Assembly: GCA_046546095.1 (NCBI GenBank)
Contig: JBKGYK010000007.1
Location: 1-56,373 of the forward strand
Reading direction: 5' to 3'
DNA length: 56,373 bases
From: JAQIBY01 sp046546095
GTDB taxonomy: Bacteria > Bacteroidota > Bacteroidia > Bacteroidales > ML635J-15
The position numbers and the translations under genes were made by a program. Each line of letters opens with the position of its first letter. The first letter of the stretch is position 1. This document shows, piece by piece, positions 42,173 through 50,705 of the stretch. Below the pieces are notes generated by a model, which was not told where the DNA came from, did not search any database, and worked only from the letters and a program-made list of their open reading frames with translations.

Positions 42173-43132
42173 CTATTTGATTAGCTTCCTGGTGAAACTC
42201 TTGTGTTCACTTTCTATCTGGATAAGATACATGCCATCAGACAAATTGCCGGTATCAATTTGATGTTTACCAGCAGGGATGTTTTTCCTGATGTGCAGGC
42301 TGCCAAAAGCATCGTATATTTTGCAAACAGCATCTTCCCTGCTCGTGATGTAAAGCTTTTCCGCAAATGGATTGGGATAGATCTCCGTTGCCGTGACTTT
42401 GGTGTTTATATCTGTATTTTGCGCCAGGTATTCGATTTCATCAATGCAAAAGTAAGTGGGAACCATGGCATCACTGGAGCTGATGGTGAATTTTATGTAT
42501 TTTACAGATTCAAATGCGGTAAAATCAACCCAGGTCCAGTCATTCATAATAAAACTGTTTCCATTGGTGAAATCGGCAAGCTTGATTTCTATGCTGCCAC
42601 AGATTTCATCATTTTCCTGATAGCCTGTGATTGCGAGACTCAGCGAGTCGCCATCGCTGAAGCCTGTGTCTTCCGAGTTGATATAATGGTAAGTCCAGGT
42701 ATGATTGGTGATGTACGCTCCCTGCGGATTTGCAGGTTCATTGAAAACAATGGAATCCGGCAGGTTGTATGAGGGATAATAAATGCCATAGTTTTCAGTG
42801 CCATTTGCACCACCGGGATTGAGCGCATACGCAGAATAGTTTTCATAACCGGCGGTACTTGTGTCAGTTTGGTTGGAATAGGCCATGCCTCCAAAGGAAC
42901 CTGCTTCACCCCAGTCCGTATAATTCAGGCCGAATTCAATTTCTCCCGATGTATAAGGGAAAAATTCTGTTTCATAGACAGTACCGCTGTGGTCGGTGCT
43001 GCCGTCATAATAACTCTCCTGATCCAGAGAAAGATTTTCAAAATCTGCTGTGTTTTGTGCCATGCTCCCGGACCCAAAGATACAGCTTGCAATTGCCGTG
43101 CTTAACAAAAAGCCGTGAAATTTTTTCATCAT
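42173..43132 (-). CDS. DUF4465 protein with T9SS sorting domain, first gene of the B12 operon
   Basis: 319 residues. Signal peptide (KFHGFLLSTAIASCIFGSGS). The DUF4465 domain spans about 30-235: NHTWTYHYI, LSLAITGYQENDEICGSIEI, LADFTN, WTWVDFTAFESVKYIKFTIS and SSDAMVPTYFCIDEIEY. The C-terminus (about 249-319: EIYPNPFAEKLYI, DAFGSLHIRK, LSDGMYLIQIES, FTRKLIK) is a type A T9SS sorting domain. DUF4465 proteins occur in Bacteroidota cobalamin loci and a B12-binding role is plausible; the cognate literature on BtuH-type proteins should be compared. It lies directly downstream of the cobalamin riboswitch. The next gene starts 52 bases later. Confidence 0.82.
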   Translation of the reverse strand: MMKKFHGFLLSTAIASCIFGSGSMAQNTADFENLSLDQESYYDGSTDHSGTVYETEFFPYTSGEIEFGLNYTDWGEAGSFGGMAYSNQTDTSTAGYENYSAYALNPGGANGTENYGIYYPSYNLPDSIVFNEPANPQGAYITNHTWTYHYINSEDTGFSDGDSLSLAITGYQENDEICGSIEIKLADFTNGNSFIMNDWTWVDFTAFESVKYIKFTISSSDAMVPTYFCIDEIEYLAQNTDINTKVTATEIYPNPFAEKLYITSREDAVCKIYDAFGSLHIRKNIPAGKHQIDTGNLSDGMYLIQIESEHKSFTRKLIK

Positions 43133-43254
43133 GTAAAATTTATTGATTCAACAAAAATGATTTCAATTCAGGCTGAAAGGCAGGGGATGAAAAATCCATC
43201 TTTTGGTGTCAAAATCCGGATGTTTCAGCTTTTAACCCGAAAGCCTGATAAACA

Positions 43255-43446
43255 TTTGCTCTGGCAGGTCTTCTGACTTACTCCATGTCTGGCTGCCTTC
43301 CCGACCGCCGGGGCGGTTAGTGGCGAGGGTTGCCGGACACCTTTGGAGCTTACAGCAGCGGGTACTGTTGCCGATTTTCACGGCATTCCCGTTTTCATCC
43401 GTAACCGTTTGTTTTATGCCGGAAAAACCGGCAAACGGTATTGGAA
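43255..43446 (-). promoter_or_regulatory. Cobalamin (B12) riboswitch
   Basis: On the minus strand the conserved blocks appear in order: GATGAAAACGGGAATGCCG, GTGAAAATCGGC, TACCCGCTGCTGTAAG, GCCACT, GGGAAGGC and the B12 box AGTCAGAAGACCTGCC (43263-43278). It lies 120-310 bases before the DUF4465 start and would lower expression of the whole operon when cobalamin binds. A reading frame across it (43232-43456) is an artefact. Between 43133 and 43254 and between 43447 and 43665 I see no gene; the promoter must lie at or above 43450. Confidence 0.95.
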
Positions 43447-43665
43447 CCAAAGTCATGACAAATGTAGGCTAATTTCCTGACAGGAAAAAAAAATTAATTA
43501 ACCGAATGCAGATTTATTTTTGGAATATCTTTATAATCAGCTTGTAAGATTGTTTATATCTCCGGGGCTGAAGCAGGTGATCGGGTGAATTTTGTAAAGG
43601 AAAGGATTACTCCGGCCAGGATCAGCATCAGAAAGCCACATGACTGATAAATTGATTGAACAAGC

Positions 43666-46600
43666 CTACCTGATTACCTGAACAGTACCGGTGTTGGTTT
43701 GTTTGCCGCCTTCTGTCTCATAGTACCATTCCGAACCGTCAGAAAAAGTGGCTTCTATTTTCCAGATATAAACTCCTTTTTCAACAATTTGTCCCTGAAA
43801 TTTGCCGTTCCATGATTCTTGCGGGCTGCCGTCATGCGGGTCAAGTTGATCACTTTCAAATATCAATTTGCCATGTCTGTTGTATATCAACAATCGGTAA
43901 GAAGTGAGGGATTTGCCTTTGGGCTTAAAGATGCCCTGTTCTCCCTGTGAACTTTCCGGAATGATGGCATTGGGTACATACAAACCGTTAAAATAGTCTA
44001 TCTGCACTGCTTTGCTGAGGCTGTCAGTGCATCCTCTGGCATCTGTAACAAAAAGGCTGGCCCGGTATGCTTCGCCAAGATAGTCTTGATTGCTGCTGTA
44101 CCTGTGCCGTGGAGATGCCTCCTCTGTAGTAAACCCATCACCAAAATCCCAGCTTACGCTAAGCGGCGATGTGCCACCGCCACTGTGGTTTATGAACTGT
44201 ACTTCACCGTATTTTTCAGGATCTTCTTTTCGATTGGCAGTTTCATAAACAAAATCTGCTGTGGGTGTAGGATGAACTTTTATAAGAGAGTCTTTTACCA
44301 GGGTATCCCGGCAAGCATTTTCTGTCTCAATTGCCAGACTTACGGAATATGTTCCTGCATGATATGTATGTGAAGGATTCTGACTGTCTGAAAACCGGTT
44401 ATCACCAAAGTCCCAGTGCGTAGTTTTTATGGCATCGTCCTGCGGGTTTTTGATTTCAGGAAGAAATTCTGTTGTCAGGGGATCGCATCCGCTGGCATTG
44501 TCAATTGAAAAATCAAGATTTGGAACAGGGTTGATTTTTATGTCATGTTTTACTGTATCACTGCAATTGTACGCATTGATGCTTACCAGCCTAACCGTGT
44601 GAGTTCCGGATGTATCAAATGTGTAAGAGGGATTGGTATTGCCGGAAAAATTATCCTTTGAGAGGTAGTTGGAGTTTGTAGACCATTGGAAGACTGCTCC
44701 ACCTCTTGTTTGGTTATTAAATAGCACCTCTTTTGGCAGTTCACATTTGTGGGGTTCCTGTACAGACCAGGTGAATTCTGCACGAGGAGTAGGGTTTACT
44801 CTGATTGTGCTGTTGGCGGTATCTAAACAGGTTATTTCACCAAAATCGCCTCTGGCAACCAATTGAATATCATATTCTCCGCTTTGTGAAAATTCCCATG
44901 AAGGATTCGTTTCCAGAGATTCTCCATCCCTGCCAAAAGTCCAGTTGTAATGACCGGCCAGTGAGGATTCATTCTGAAATTCTACAGGCTGACCCTGGCA
45001 GATCTCGGATTCATTTGTAAAATCTGCGTAAAAATCTGGTACCTCAACACTCAGCTCAAATGATTTGTCGCAGGTATTGTTGTTATCAGCCTGAAGAATA
45101 ACCACCGGAGAGTATTCTCCCGGAGTAGTGTATGTATATTCAATGCTGTCGCCATGAACGATGTCACCATTGCCCATATCCCAGATGATGTTTGTTACAT
45201 CATTTGCATTGCTGGTATATGCATGAAATTCATTCCCGGGACAGGCCTGTTCAGGCATGTTTATATCTGCCGAGGGGCCACCAACGTGAATGTATTCTTC
45301 TCTGACGAGTGTGTCGCTGCAGCCATTGCTGGTGGCTGCAATTAAAGAAACATCATATACACCGGGACTATGATAGGTGTGATCAGGATTTTCATTGGAT
45401 GCGCCATGACTTTCGTTTCCAAAATCCCAGTCAAAGGATGCAAGCTCCTGGGTGCTGTTTACATCAAAATGTACAGAGAATGGATAACAGGAAGATTCTG
45501 TTTCGTCTGCTATAAAGTCAATCTCAGGATAGTTTTGTACATTGATGTAATTGTTCCTGGTTTGCTGATTTGCACATCCTCCATCCGTAATCACCTTGAG
45601 ATTTACCTGATAATTTCCGGCTTCATTGAAAACTATTTCCGGACTCATCTCCTCACTGGTCTGTCCGTTGCCGAAGCTCCAGTAATATGAGGCGGAACTG
45701 TCCTGATTTTCCGGAATAAACCGGGTGCTTTCTCCTGCACATAGTTTAGTGTTGACACTGCTGAAATCTGCAGAAGGATTGTTGGTAACCACAGGTTGCT
45801 GTGCAGAAATGTTTGTGGAGCATCCCAATACATCTGTAATGGTAAGTTCCGGTGTGAAATTGCCGCCTTCAGTGTAGGTGTGCTCCGTGATTAATTCCTG
45901 GCTTTGCATGCCGTCATCAAAGTTCCATATGGTATTGGCAATTGTTGTGTCAGAAGATACCTGTGCAGCAAATGATACATCAAGTGGTGCGCAACCTGTG
46001 ATGCTATCAATGTTTGCTTTGGCCATAGGTTGATAGATTTTAATGATTTTTGACGCTGTGTCACGGCAGCCGTTGCGGTCTGTAACCACAAGGCTGATGC
46101 TGTGCTCACCTCTTTCGGAAAAAGTATGTTCGATGGCATTGCTGCTTACTGAATCAACTGCTCCCTTGTCAATAATCCAGTGATATTTTCCCCATTTTTC
46201 ATCATATTCTGCAGGTATGGCAAACTGACTTTCTTCCCCGTCTGCAGTAACCGTTAGTCCCGGACATCCATAAGTGGTGTCTGTGCTGATTTTTGCCTCC
46301 AGGTTACGTGGCTTGATCGTTTTTCGTGCAGTATAATCGCATTCATTGTCCACATTATGAGCGACCAGTTCCACAGTATAGTTACCGGCCTCGCTGTAGG
46401 TGTAACTTACTTCTTCCTGATTGTGAAAACCAATGGTTCCGTCTCCCATTTTCCAGTACCAGCCGTCTGCGTCTGTAACATCTGCGGAAAAATGCCAGCG
46501 CAGGGGAGTATCACAATCAAAACTTCTGCTAAAATCTGCTACCGGGCCTTTTGCATAGGTGATGTCATTCATTCCTGTGGGCTCGCTCATACAGCCATTG

Positions 46601-48408
46601 TAACCAACCATCAGGGCTACATCCATATAGCCGGTGTCCGTAAAATGATACTGAGGATTTGGTGTAACGGAAGATCCACCATCGGAAAAACTCCACATCC
46701 ATTGATCAATGAGGCTATCATCGCTGGATTCATCAAAAAGTGAAATGTAATCTGAAGCACAGATGGTATCAGGGATGTTGTACGAAAAATCAGCGGTTTG
46801 GGGTGTACCTGCTTCTACAAATATTTCAAAGGAGCTTGAGCAGCCTCCGGCAGTTTCAACTGTCATGCTGGTAAGGTATTCACCGGGCTCTGTCCATGTA
46901 TGGGAGGGGCTAAACTCTTCACTTGTGTTGCCATCACCAAAATTCCAGTGAACAGCCACAATACTGTCTGTCGGGTTGTCATAAACCGATTCATTGCTGA
47001 ACTCAATGCTTAAAGGAACACATCCCCTGACATCATTGGCATATGCCGGTAAATTATTTGGTGTTACCCAGGCACGGGGCATGTTTATTTCCACTGATTG
47101 CTGGATGGCAGTATCTGTGCAGCCAAGTGCACCACTTACAATCAATGTGTCGGTAAGTGTTCTCTGAAAATCTGAACCGGGATTCATATCAGAATCAGTG
47201 TATAGCATAATCAGGTCTTCCTGACTGCTGGTAACTCCTTGGTCTGTACGCCACTGAAAAGATACTGCATTTTCTGATTCTGACTGGTATTCAACAAATG
47301 CAGGAAGCCCGCACAATACAGATTCACTGGTGGTGAATCCTGCTTCTACCTCTTCAATCTCAATGGTATGGCTGATGCTCTGTTGACAACCGTCATCATT
47401 CCATACCTGCAGATTGACTTCATAGCTTCCTGCAGTTGAATACTCATGTTGTGGATTAACCTCATTCGAGGTGGCGCCGTCTCCAAAATCCCATTCAGCA
47501 TGACTGAAAGCCTCTGAATGATTGGAAAACTGAATCTCTGTCTGGTTGCAGAAAACGGTGTCAGCCGGTGAAAATTCTGCAAGAACAGGAGAGATTTGTA
47601 TTATATTTGTGTGATTAACAGTGCTTTCGCAATTATTGGCGTTGATAACTGTAGCGCTGACATCATAATTGCCGAAATTCTCGTATGTATGCGTGGGTGT
47701 TGTCTCTGTTGAGTTGTTACCATCGCCAAAATCCCAGATTATTTCAGAGCCTTCCGGCAGATTGTCATCCAGGCTGAAGGTAACTACTGCAGGCAGATTG
47801 CAGAAATTTGTTTTTGAAGCAGAAAAGTCAAAATCTTCTGCAGGAAATACCTCAATGTGGTTTTCAGCATAAGTGGATGATGTACACCCATGTTCATTTA
47901 TGATGGTGAGCAAGACATCGTAATAGCCTGGATTGTCAAAGTTCATGCTGATGTTCTTGCCTTCATATATTGTGCCGGTACCAAAATCCCAGCGATATGT
48001 GTCTCCATCAGAAAGGTCTGAACCACTTGCTGTAAATTCGGTGGAAAGAGGAGCACAGCCTTCAGTGTCGCCGTTGGTTGTAATATTTGCCTGTGAGCTG
48101 CTGTATGCACTGACTGCATTTTTCATTAAGATGGTATCGGCATGCTCGTTGTTATAGGCAATAAGACGGACATCATAGTTTCCTTCCTGTGAATATACGG
48201 CTCCGGGGTTTTCAAAAAATGAAGTATTGCCATTGCCGAAATCCCATTCGTAATTCAGATTTTCACCTTCAGACTGATTGACAAAGCTCACCTCCAAAGG
48301 TGTGCAACCCTGGTTTACAGACATATCAAAATCAGCTGTGATGCTTTGCCCAGAAACAATTCCGGGAAAAGTCAGCATGATAAGCGTTATGATAAACTGT
48401 ATTCTCAT
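43666..48408 (-). CDS. Giant PKD-repeat surface protein with gliding-type (type B) C-terminal domain
   Basis: 1580 residues from ATG 48408 (a GTG at 48423 would add 5 before the signal peptide MRIQFIITLIMLTFPGIVSG). About 14 canonical and 3 degenerate PKD domains follow one another, each with a core such as WDFGDGNNST, WDFGDGATSNE, WNFGDGNTSEE or YWSFGNGQTSEE, often with a Cys in the strand before. The last ~90 residues (LYVPNAIIPESSQGEQGIFK, then YRLLIYNRHGKLIFES, SWNGKFQGQ, GVYIWKIEATFSDG) are a CHU_C/type B sorting domain. Such proteins need PorP/SprF-like partners for secretion by T9SS. Probable role: adhesin or surface filament. It is a single gene, divergent from the kinase at 48627. 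Confidence 0.9.
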   Translation of the reverse strand: MRIQFIITLIMLTFPGIVSGQSITADFDMSVNQGCTPLEVSFVNQSEGENLNYEWDFGNGNTSFFENPGAVYSQEGNYDVRLIAYNNEHADTILMKNAVSAYSSSQANITTNGDTEGCAPLSTEFTASGSDLSDGDTYRWDFGTGTIYEGKNISMNFDNPGYYDVLLTIINEHGCTSSTYAENHIEVFPAEDFDFSASKTNFCNLPAVVTFSLDDNLPEGSEIIWDFGDGNNSTETTPTHTYENFGNYDVSATVINANNCESTVNHTNIIQISPVLAEFSPADTVFCNQTEIQFSNHSEAFSHAEWDFGDGATSNEVNPQHEYSTAGSYEVNLQVWNDDGCQQSISHTIEIEEVEAGFTTSESVLCGLPAFVEYQSESENAVSFQWRTDQGVTSSQEDLIMLYTDSDMNPGSDFQRTLTDTLIVSGALGCTDTAIQQSVEINMPRAWVTPNNLPAYANDVRGCVPLSIEFSNESVYDNPTDSIVAVHWNFGDGNTSEEFSPSHTWTEPGEYLTSMTVETAGGCSSSFEIFVEAGTPQTADFSYNIPDTICASDYISLFDESSDDSLIDQWMWSFSDGGSSVTPNPQYHFTDTGYMDVALMVGYNGCMSEPTGMNDITYAKGPVADFSRSFDCDTPLRWHFSADVTDADGWYWKMGDGTIGFHNQEEVSYTYSEAGNYTVELVAHNVDNECDYTARKTIKPRNLEAKISTDTTYGCPGLTVTADGEESQFAIPAEYDEKWGKYHWIIDKGAVDSVSSNAIEHTFSERGEHSISLVVTDRNGCRDTASKIIKIYQPMAKANIDSITGCAPLDVSFAAQVSSDTTIANTIWNFDDGMQSQELITEHTYTEGGNFTPELTITDVLGCSTNISAQQPVVTNNPSADFSSVNTKLCAGESTRFIPENQDSSASYYWSFGNGQTSEEMSPEIVFNEAGNYQVNLKVITDGGCANQQTRNNYINVQNYPEIDFIADETESSCYPFSVHFDVNSTQELASFDWDFGNESHGASNENPDHTYHSPGVYDVSLIAATSNGCSDTLVREEYIHVGGPSADINMPEQACPGNEFHAYTSNANDVTNIIWDMGNGDIVHGDSIEYTYTTPGEYSPVVILQADNNNTCDKSFELSVEVPDFYADFTNESEICQGQPVEFQNESSLAGHYNWTFGRDGESLETNPSWEFSQSGEYDIQLVARGDFGEITCLDTANSTIRVNPTPRAEFTWSVQEPHKCELPKEVLFNNQTRGGAVFQWSTNSNYLSKDNFSGNTNPSYTFDTSGTHTVRLVSINAYNCSDTVKHDIKINPVPNLDFSIDNASGCDPLTTEFLPEIKNPQDDAIKTTHWDFGDNRFSDSQNPSHTYHAGTYSVSLAIETENACRDTLVKDSLIKVHPTPTADFVYETANRKEDPEKYGEVQFINHSGGGTSPLSVSWDFGDGFTTEEASPRHRYSSNQDYLGEAYRASLFVTDARGCTDSLSKAVQIDYFNGLYVPNAIIPESSQGEQGIFKPKGKSLTSYRLLIYNRHGKLIFESDQLDPHDGSPQESWNGKFQGQIVEKGVYIWKIEATFSDGSEWYYETEGGKQTNTGTVQVIR

Positions 48409-48626
48409 TGTTTGTTTTTCCACTTTTTTTATTGTATGATCAATATACTCCTAAAACACGTCTGGCAACAGGTGAGAAAGCAGTATTTCCGGCTCGGTTA
48501 AAATGCTTAGTGCAATTCTGCCAATAGATACAGACCAGGATACGTGTTTTTGTCTGAGCCGGCAGCATGGCTTGAATGTTCTTTGGTATTTGATTATTCT
48601 GCTGTGTGTGAATTTTCTTTATCTTT

Positions 48627-50069
48627 ATGGAAAAGAGTTTTGCGCATATGAAAATTGTTCTGGTAGAAGATAATCAAGCCCTTAACAGGCTTATTACATA
48701 CAAATTAGATCAGGCAGGCTATGATGCCACAGGATATACAATGGCGGCAGAAATGATAGAAAACTATCCTGAAATTCAGCCCGATTTATTGCTTATTGAT
48801 TATACCCTTCCGGATATGACAGGGGAGGAGCTTGTTGAGGTGCTCCGGGAAATGAACTATGATGCTCCTTTCATTATTATCACCGGTCACAGTGATATAC
48901 AGCTCGCCATATCTCTCATGAAAATGGGCGCTCTGGACTATGTGGTTAAAAATGAGGGTTTCCAGGACATCCTGCCTGCTCTGGTTGAAAAGGCTTATGA
49001 CCAAATCAAGATGATGCGTAAAGTTGAGGAGGCCAGAGAGCAGATTAAGAAAAACGAAGTTCTGTATCGAAATACTGTTGATAAGATTCCCGATCCCATA
49101 TTTTATTATAGCGGCGAAGATGTTCTATTTATCAACGAAGCTTTCCGCCAAAAACTCAAATACAGCTTTGAGGAAATGAATGGACCTGCGTTCCGGGAAA
49201 TTGTACCTGACAAACATTTTAATAAAGTGGAAGCCTGGTTTGATGATCACAAACCGGGACAAACATTTCCTGTGTTTGAAATTGAGCTGCAGTCAAAAGA
49301 CAAGAAAAAACTTTATTTTCTGGTTAAAGCCATCAAAACACGATTTAAGAACAAGACGGCCATTATGGTTGTCTTATCGGATATCACCGAAAAAAAGGCT
49401 TTTGAAGCCCGGCTGATGAAAAGCATTCTTGATACAGAAGAAAAAGAGAGAATGCGGTTTGCCCGTGACCTGCATGATGAACTGGGGCCTATACTTTCCG
49501 GAATTAAAATGTACACCGGCCTTTTGGGAAAAAGTGGCGGACAGGAAAATCAGGACGAGGTTATTGGAAAAATCACGGAGCTGGTAGATGATGCTGTGCA
49601 AGCTTCCCGTAACTTATCCAGCAATATGATACCGGGAATTTTGATAGATTTTGGTTTGAACCATGCAATCAGAGGATTTGTTGATCAGATTTCCGGTGAT
49701 AGCGGCCCGGAAATAAATTTTGATTCTACCCTGGAATCCCGGCTTGAACAAAATATTGAAATATCCCTCTTTCGCATAGTTAAGGAGTTGATTAACAACT
49801 CCCTGAAGCATGCTGGTGCTTCTTCTATTGATATTCAGATATTTGAAACAAAAGGCCGGAAAGTCAGCCTGTTTTATGAAGATGACGGGTACGGCTTTGA
49901 TCTGGAAAAGGTAAGAAAAGACCTTTCTGTTTCAGGGATAGGTCTGAGAAATATTGTTAATCGTCTGGATATGATCAATGCCCGGTACAAGTTTGAGACA
50001 GAGCCGGGGCAGGGATTTGCTTTTACCGCCACCGTGTTTTTAGACAATCAACTGGGATCAGAAATTTAA
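48627..50069 (+). CDS. Receiver-PAS-histidine kinase (HisKA_3/NarX type), soluble
   Basis: 480 residues with no membrane segment. Unusual order: receiver first (8-125; Asp58 in LLIDYTLPDMTG; ITGHSDIQLAISLM; Lys112 in YVVKNEG), then PAS (145-260), HisKA_3 with His283 in ARDLHDELGPILSG and a NarX-type HATPase (ELINNSLKHAGASSIDIQI, DDGYGFD and GIGLRNIVNRL). A start at Met8 is also possible. It could accept phosphate on its receiver and pass a signal to a NarL-type regulator encoded elsewhere. It overlaps the convergent thioesterase gene by 4 bases at its stop. Confidence 0.9.
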   Translation: MEKSFAHMKIVLVEDNQALNRLITYKLDQAGYDATGYTMAAEMIENYPEIQPDLLLIDYTLPDMTGEELVEVLREMNYDAPFIIITGHSDIQLAISLMKMGALDYVVKNEGFQDILPALVEKAYDQIKMMRKVEEAREQIKKNEVLYRNTVDKIPDPIFYYSGEDVLFINEAFRQKLKYSFEEMNGPAFREIVPDKHFNKVEAWFDDHKPGQTFPVFEIELQSKDKKKLYFLVKAIKTRFKNKTAIMVVLSDITEKKAFEARLMKSILDTEEKERMRFARDLHDELGPILSGIKMYTGLLGKSGGQENQDEVIGKITELVDDAVQASRNLSSNMIPGILIDFGLNHAIRGFVDQISGDSGPEINFDSTLESRLEQNIEISLFRIVKELINNSLKHAGASSIDIQIFETKGRKVSLFYEDDGYGFDLEKVRKDLSVSGIGLRNIVNRLDMINARYKFETEPGQGFAFTATVFLDNQLGSEI

Positions 50070-50539
50070 TCCAGAAATGATTCTTTATCCGGAAAATCAA
50101 ATTTTTCCTTTGCTTGTTCCCTGCTAAAGGTATAGTATGCAATATCCGCCTGAGCACAGATCTTCCCTGATTTATTACGGATGTTCACATCTATAAAAAC
50201 AATGTTGCGCTTAATCTCCCTGAGTGTGCCGCGTATTTCAATTTTTCCTTCGTCTGTTCTCACCGGGCGCTTGTATTTGACATTCAGATCGGTGGTGACG
50301 CCTGTGGTTCCAAGCTGTGAAAATATTATCCACTCACCCAGCTCATCCATCATTGTGGCAATAATTCCCCCGTGCATTATGCCTTTCCAACCGTCGTAAA
50401 ACCATTCAGGTTCAAAAAAGGATACAACATCATCACCATCAAGCCAGAATTCCATTTTTAAGCCACGTGGATTCTCCGGTGAACATCCGAAACAATGATA
50501 AGAGCCTTTAGAGGCAAGTGCGTTTTTTAACTTTTTCAT
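50066..50539 (-). CDS. PaaI-type hotdog thioesterase
   Basis: 157 residues from ATG 50539; a longer frame to 50575 adds 12 residues. Hotdog-fold markers: CFGCSPENPRGLKMEF, WKGIMHGGIIATMMDELGEW (HGG motif with the catalytic acidic residue in MMDE) and VKYKRPVRTDEGKIEIRGTL. Acts on an acyl-CoA or aryl-CoA thioester; substrate unknown. The stop codons of this gene and the kinase gene share the bases 50066-50069. Confidence 0.85.
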   Translation of the reverse strand: MKKLKNALASKGSYHCFGCSPENPRGLKMEFWLDGDDVVSFFEPEWFYDGWKGIMHGGIIATMMDELGEWIIFSQLGTTGVTTDLNVKYKRPVRTDEGKIEIRGTLREIKRNIVFIDVNIRNKSGKICAQADIAYYTFSREQAKEKFDFPDKESFLD

Positions 50540-50705
50540 AAATGCAATATTGTTGATAATTATTTTCTGAAACAAGGCTCAGAAGATACAAATTTTGCAA
50601 TTTTATTATCTTTAAAAAAATAAATTTCATTGGCAGTCTGGTTGCAGATGAAAAGAATACCTGTTGATTATCAGATTGTAACATGGTTTTATTAAAACAG
50701 TGCTT

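Noticed and set aside
43232..43456. Small protein gene on the minus strand
   Set aside because: It covers the conserved blocks of the cobalamin riboswitch, which explains the sequence better.
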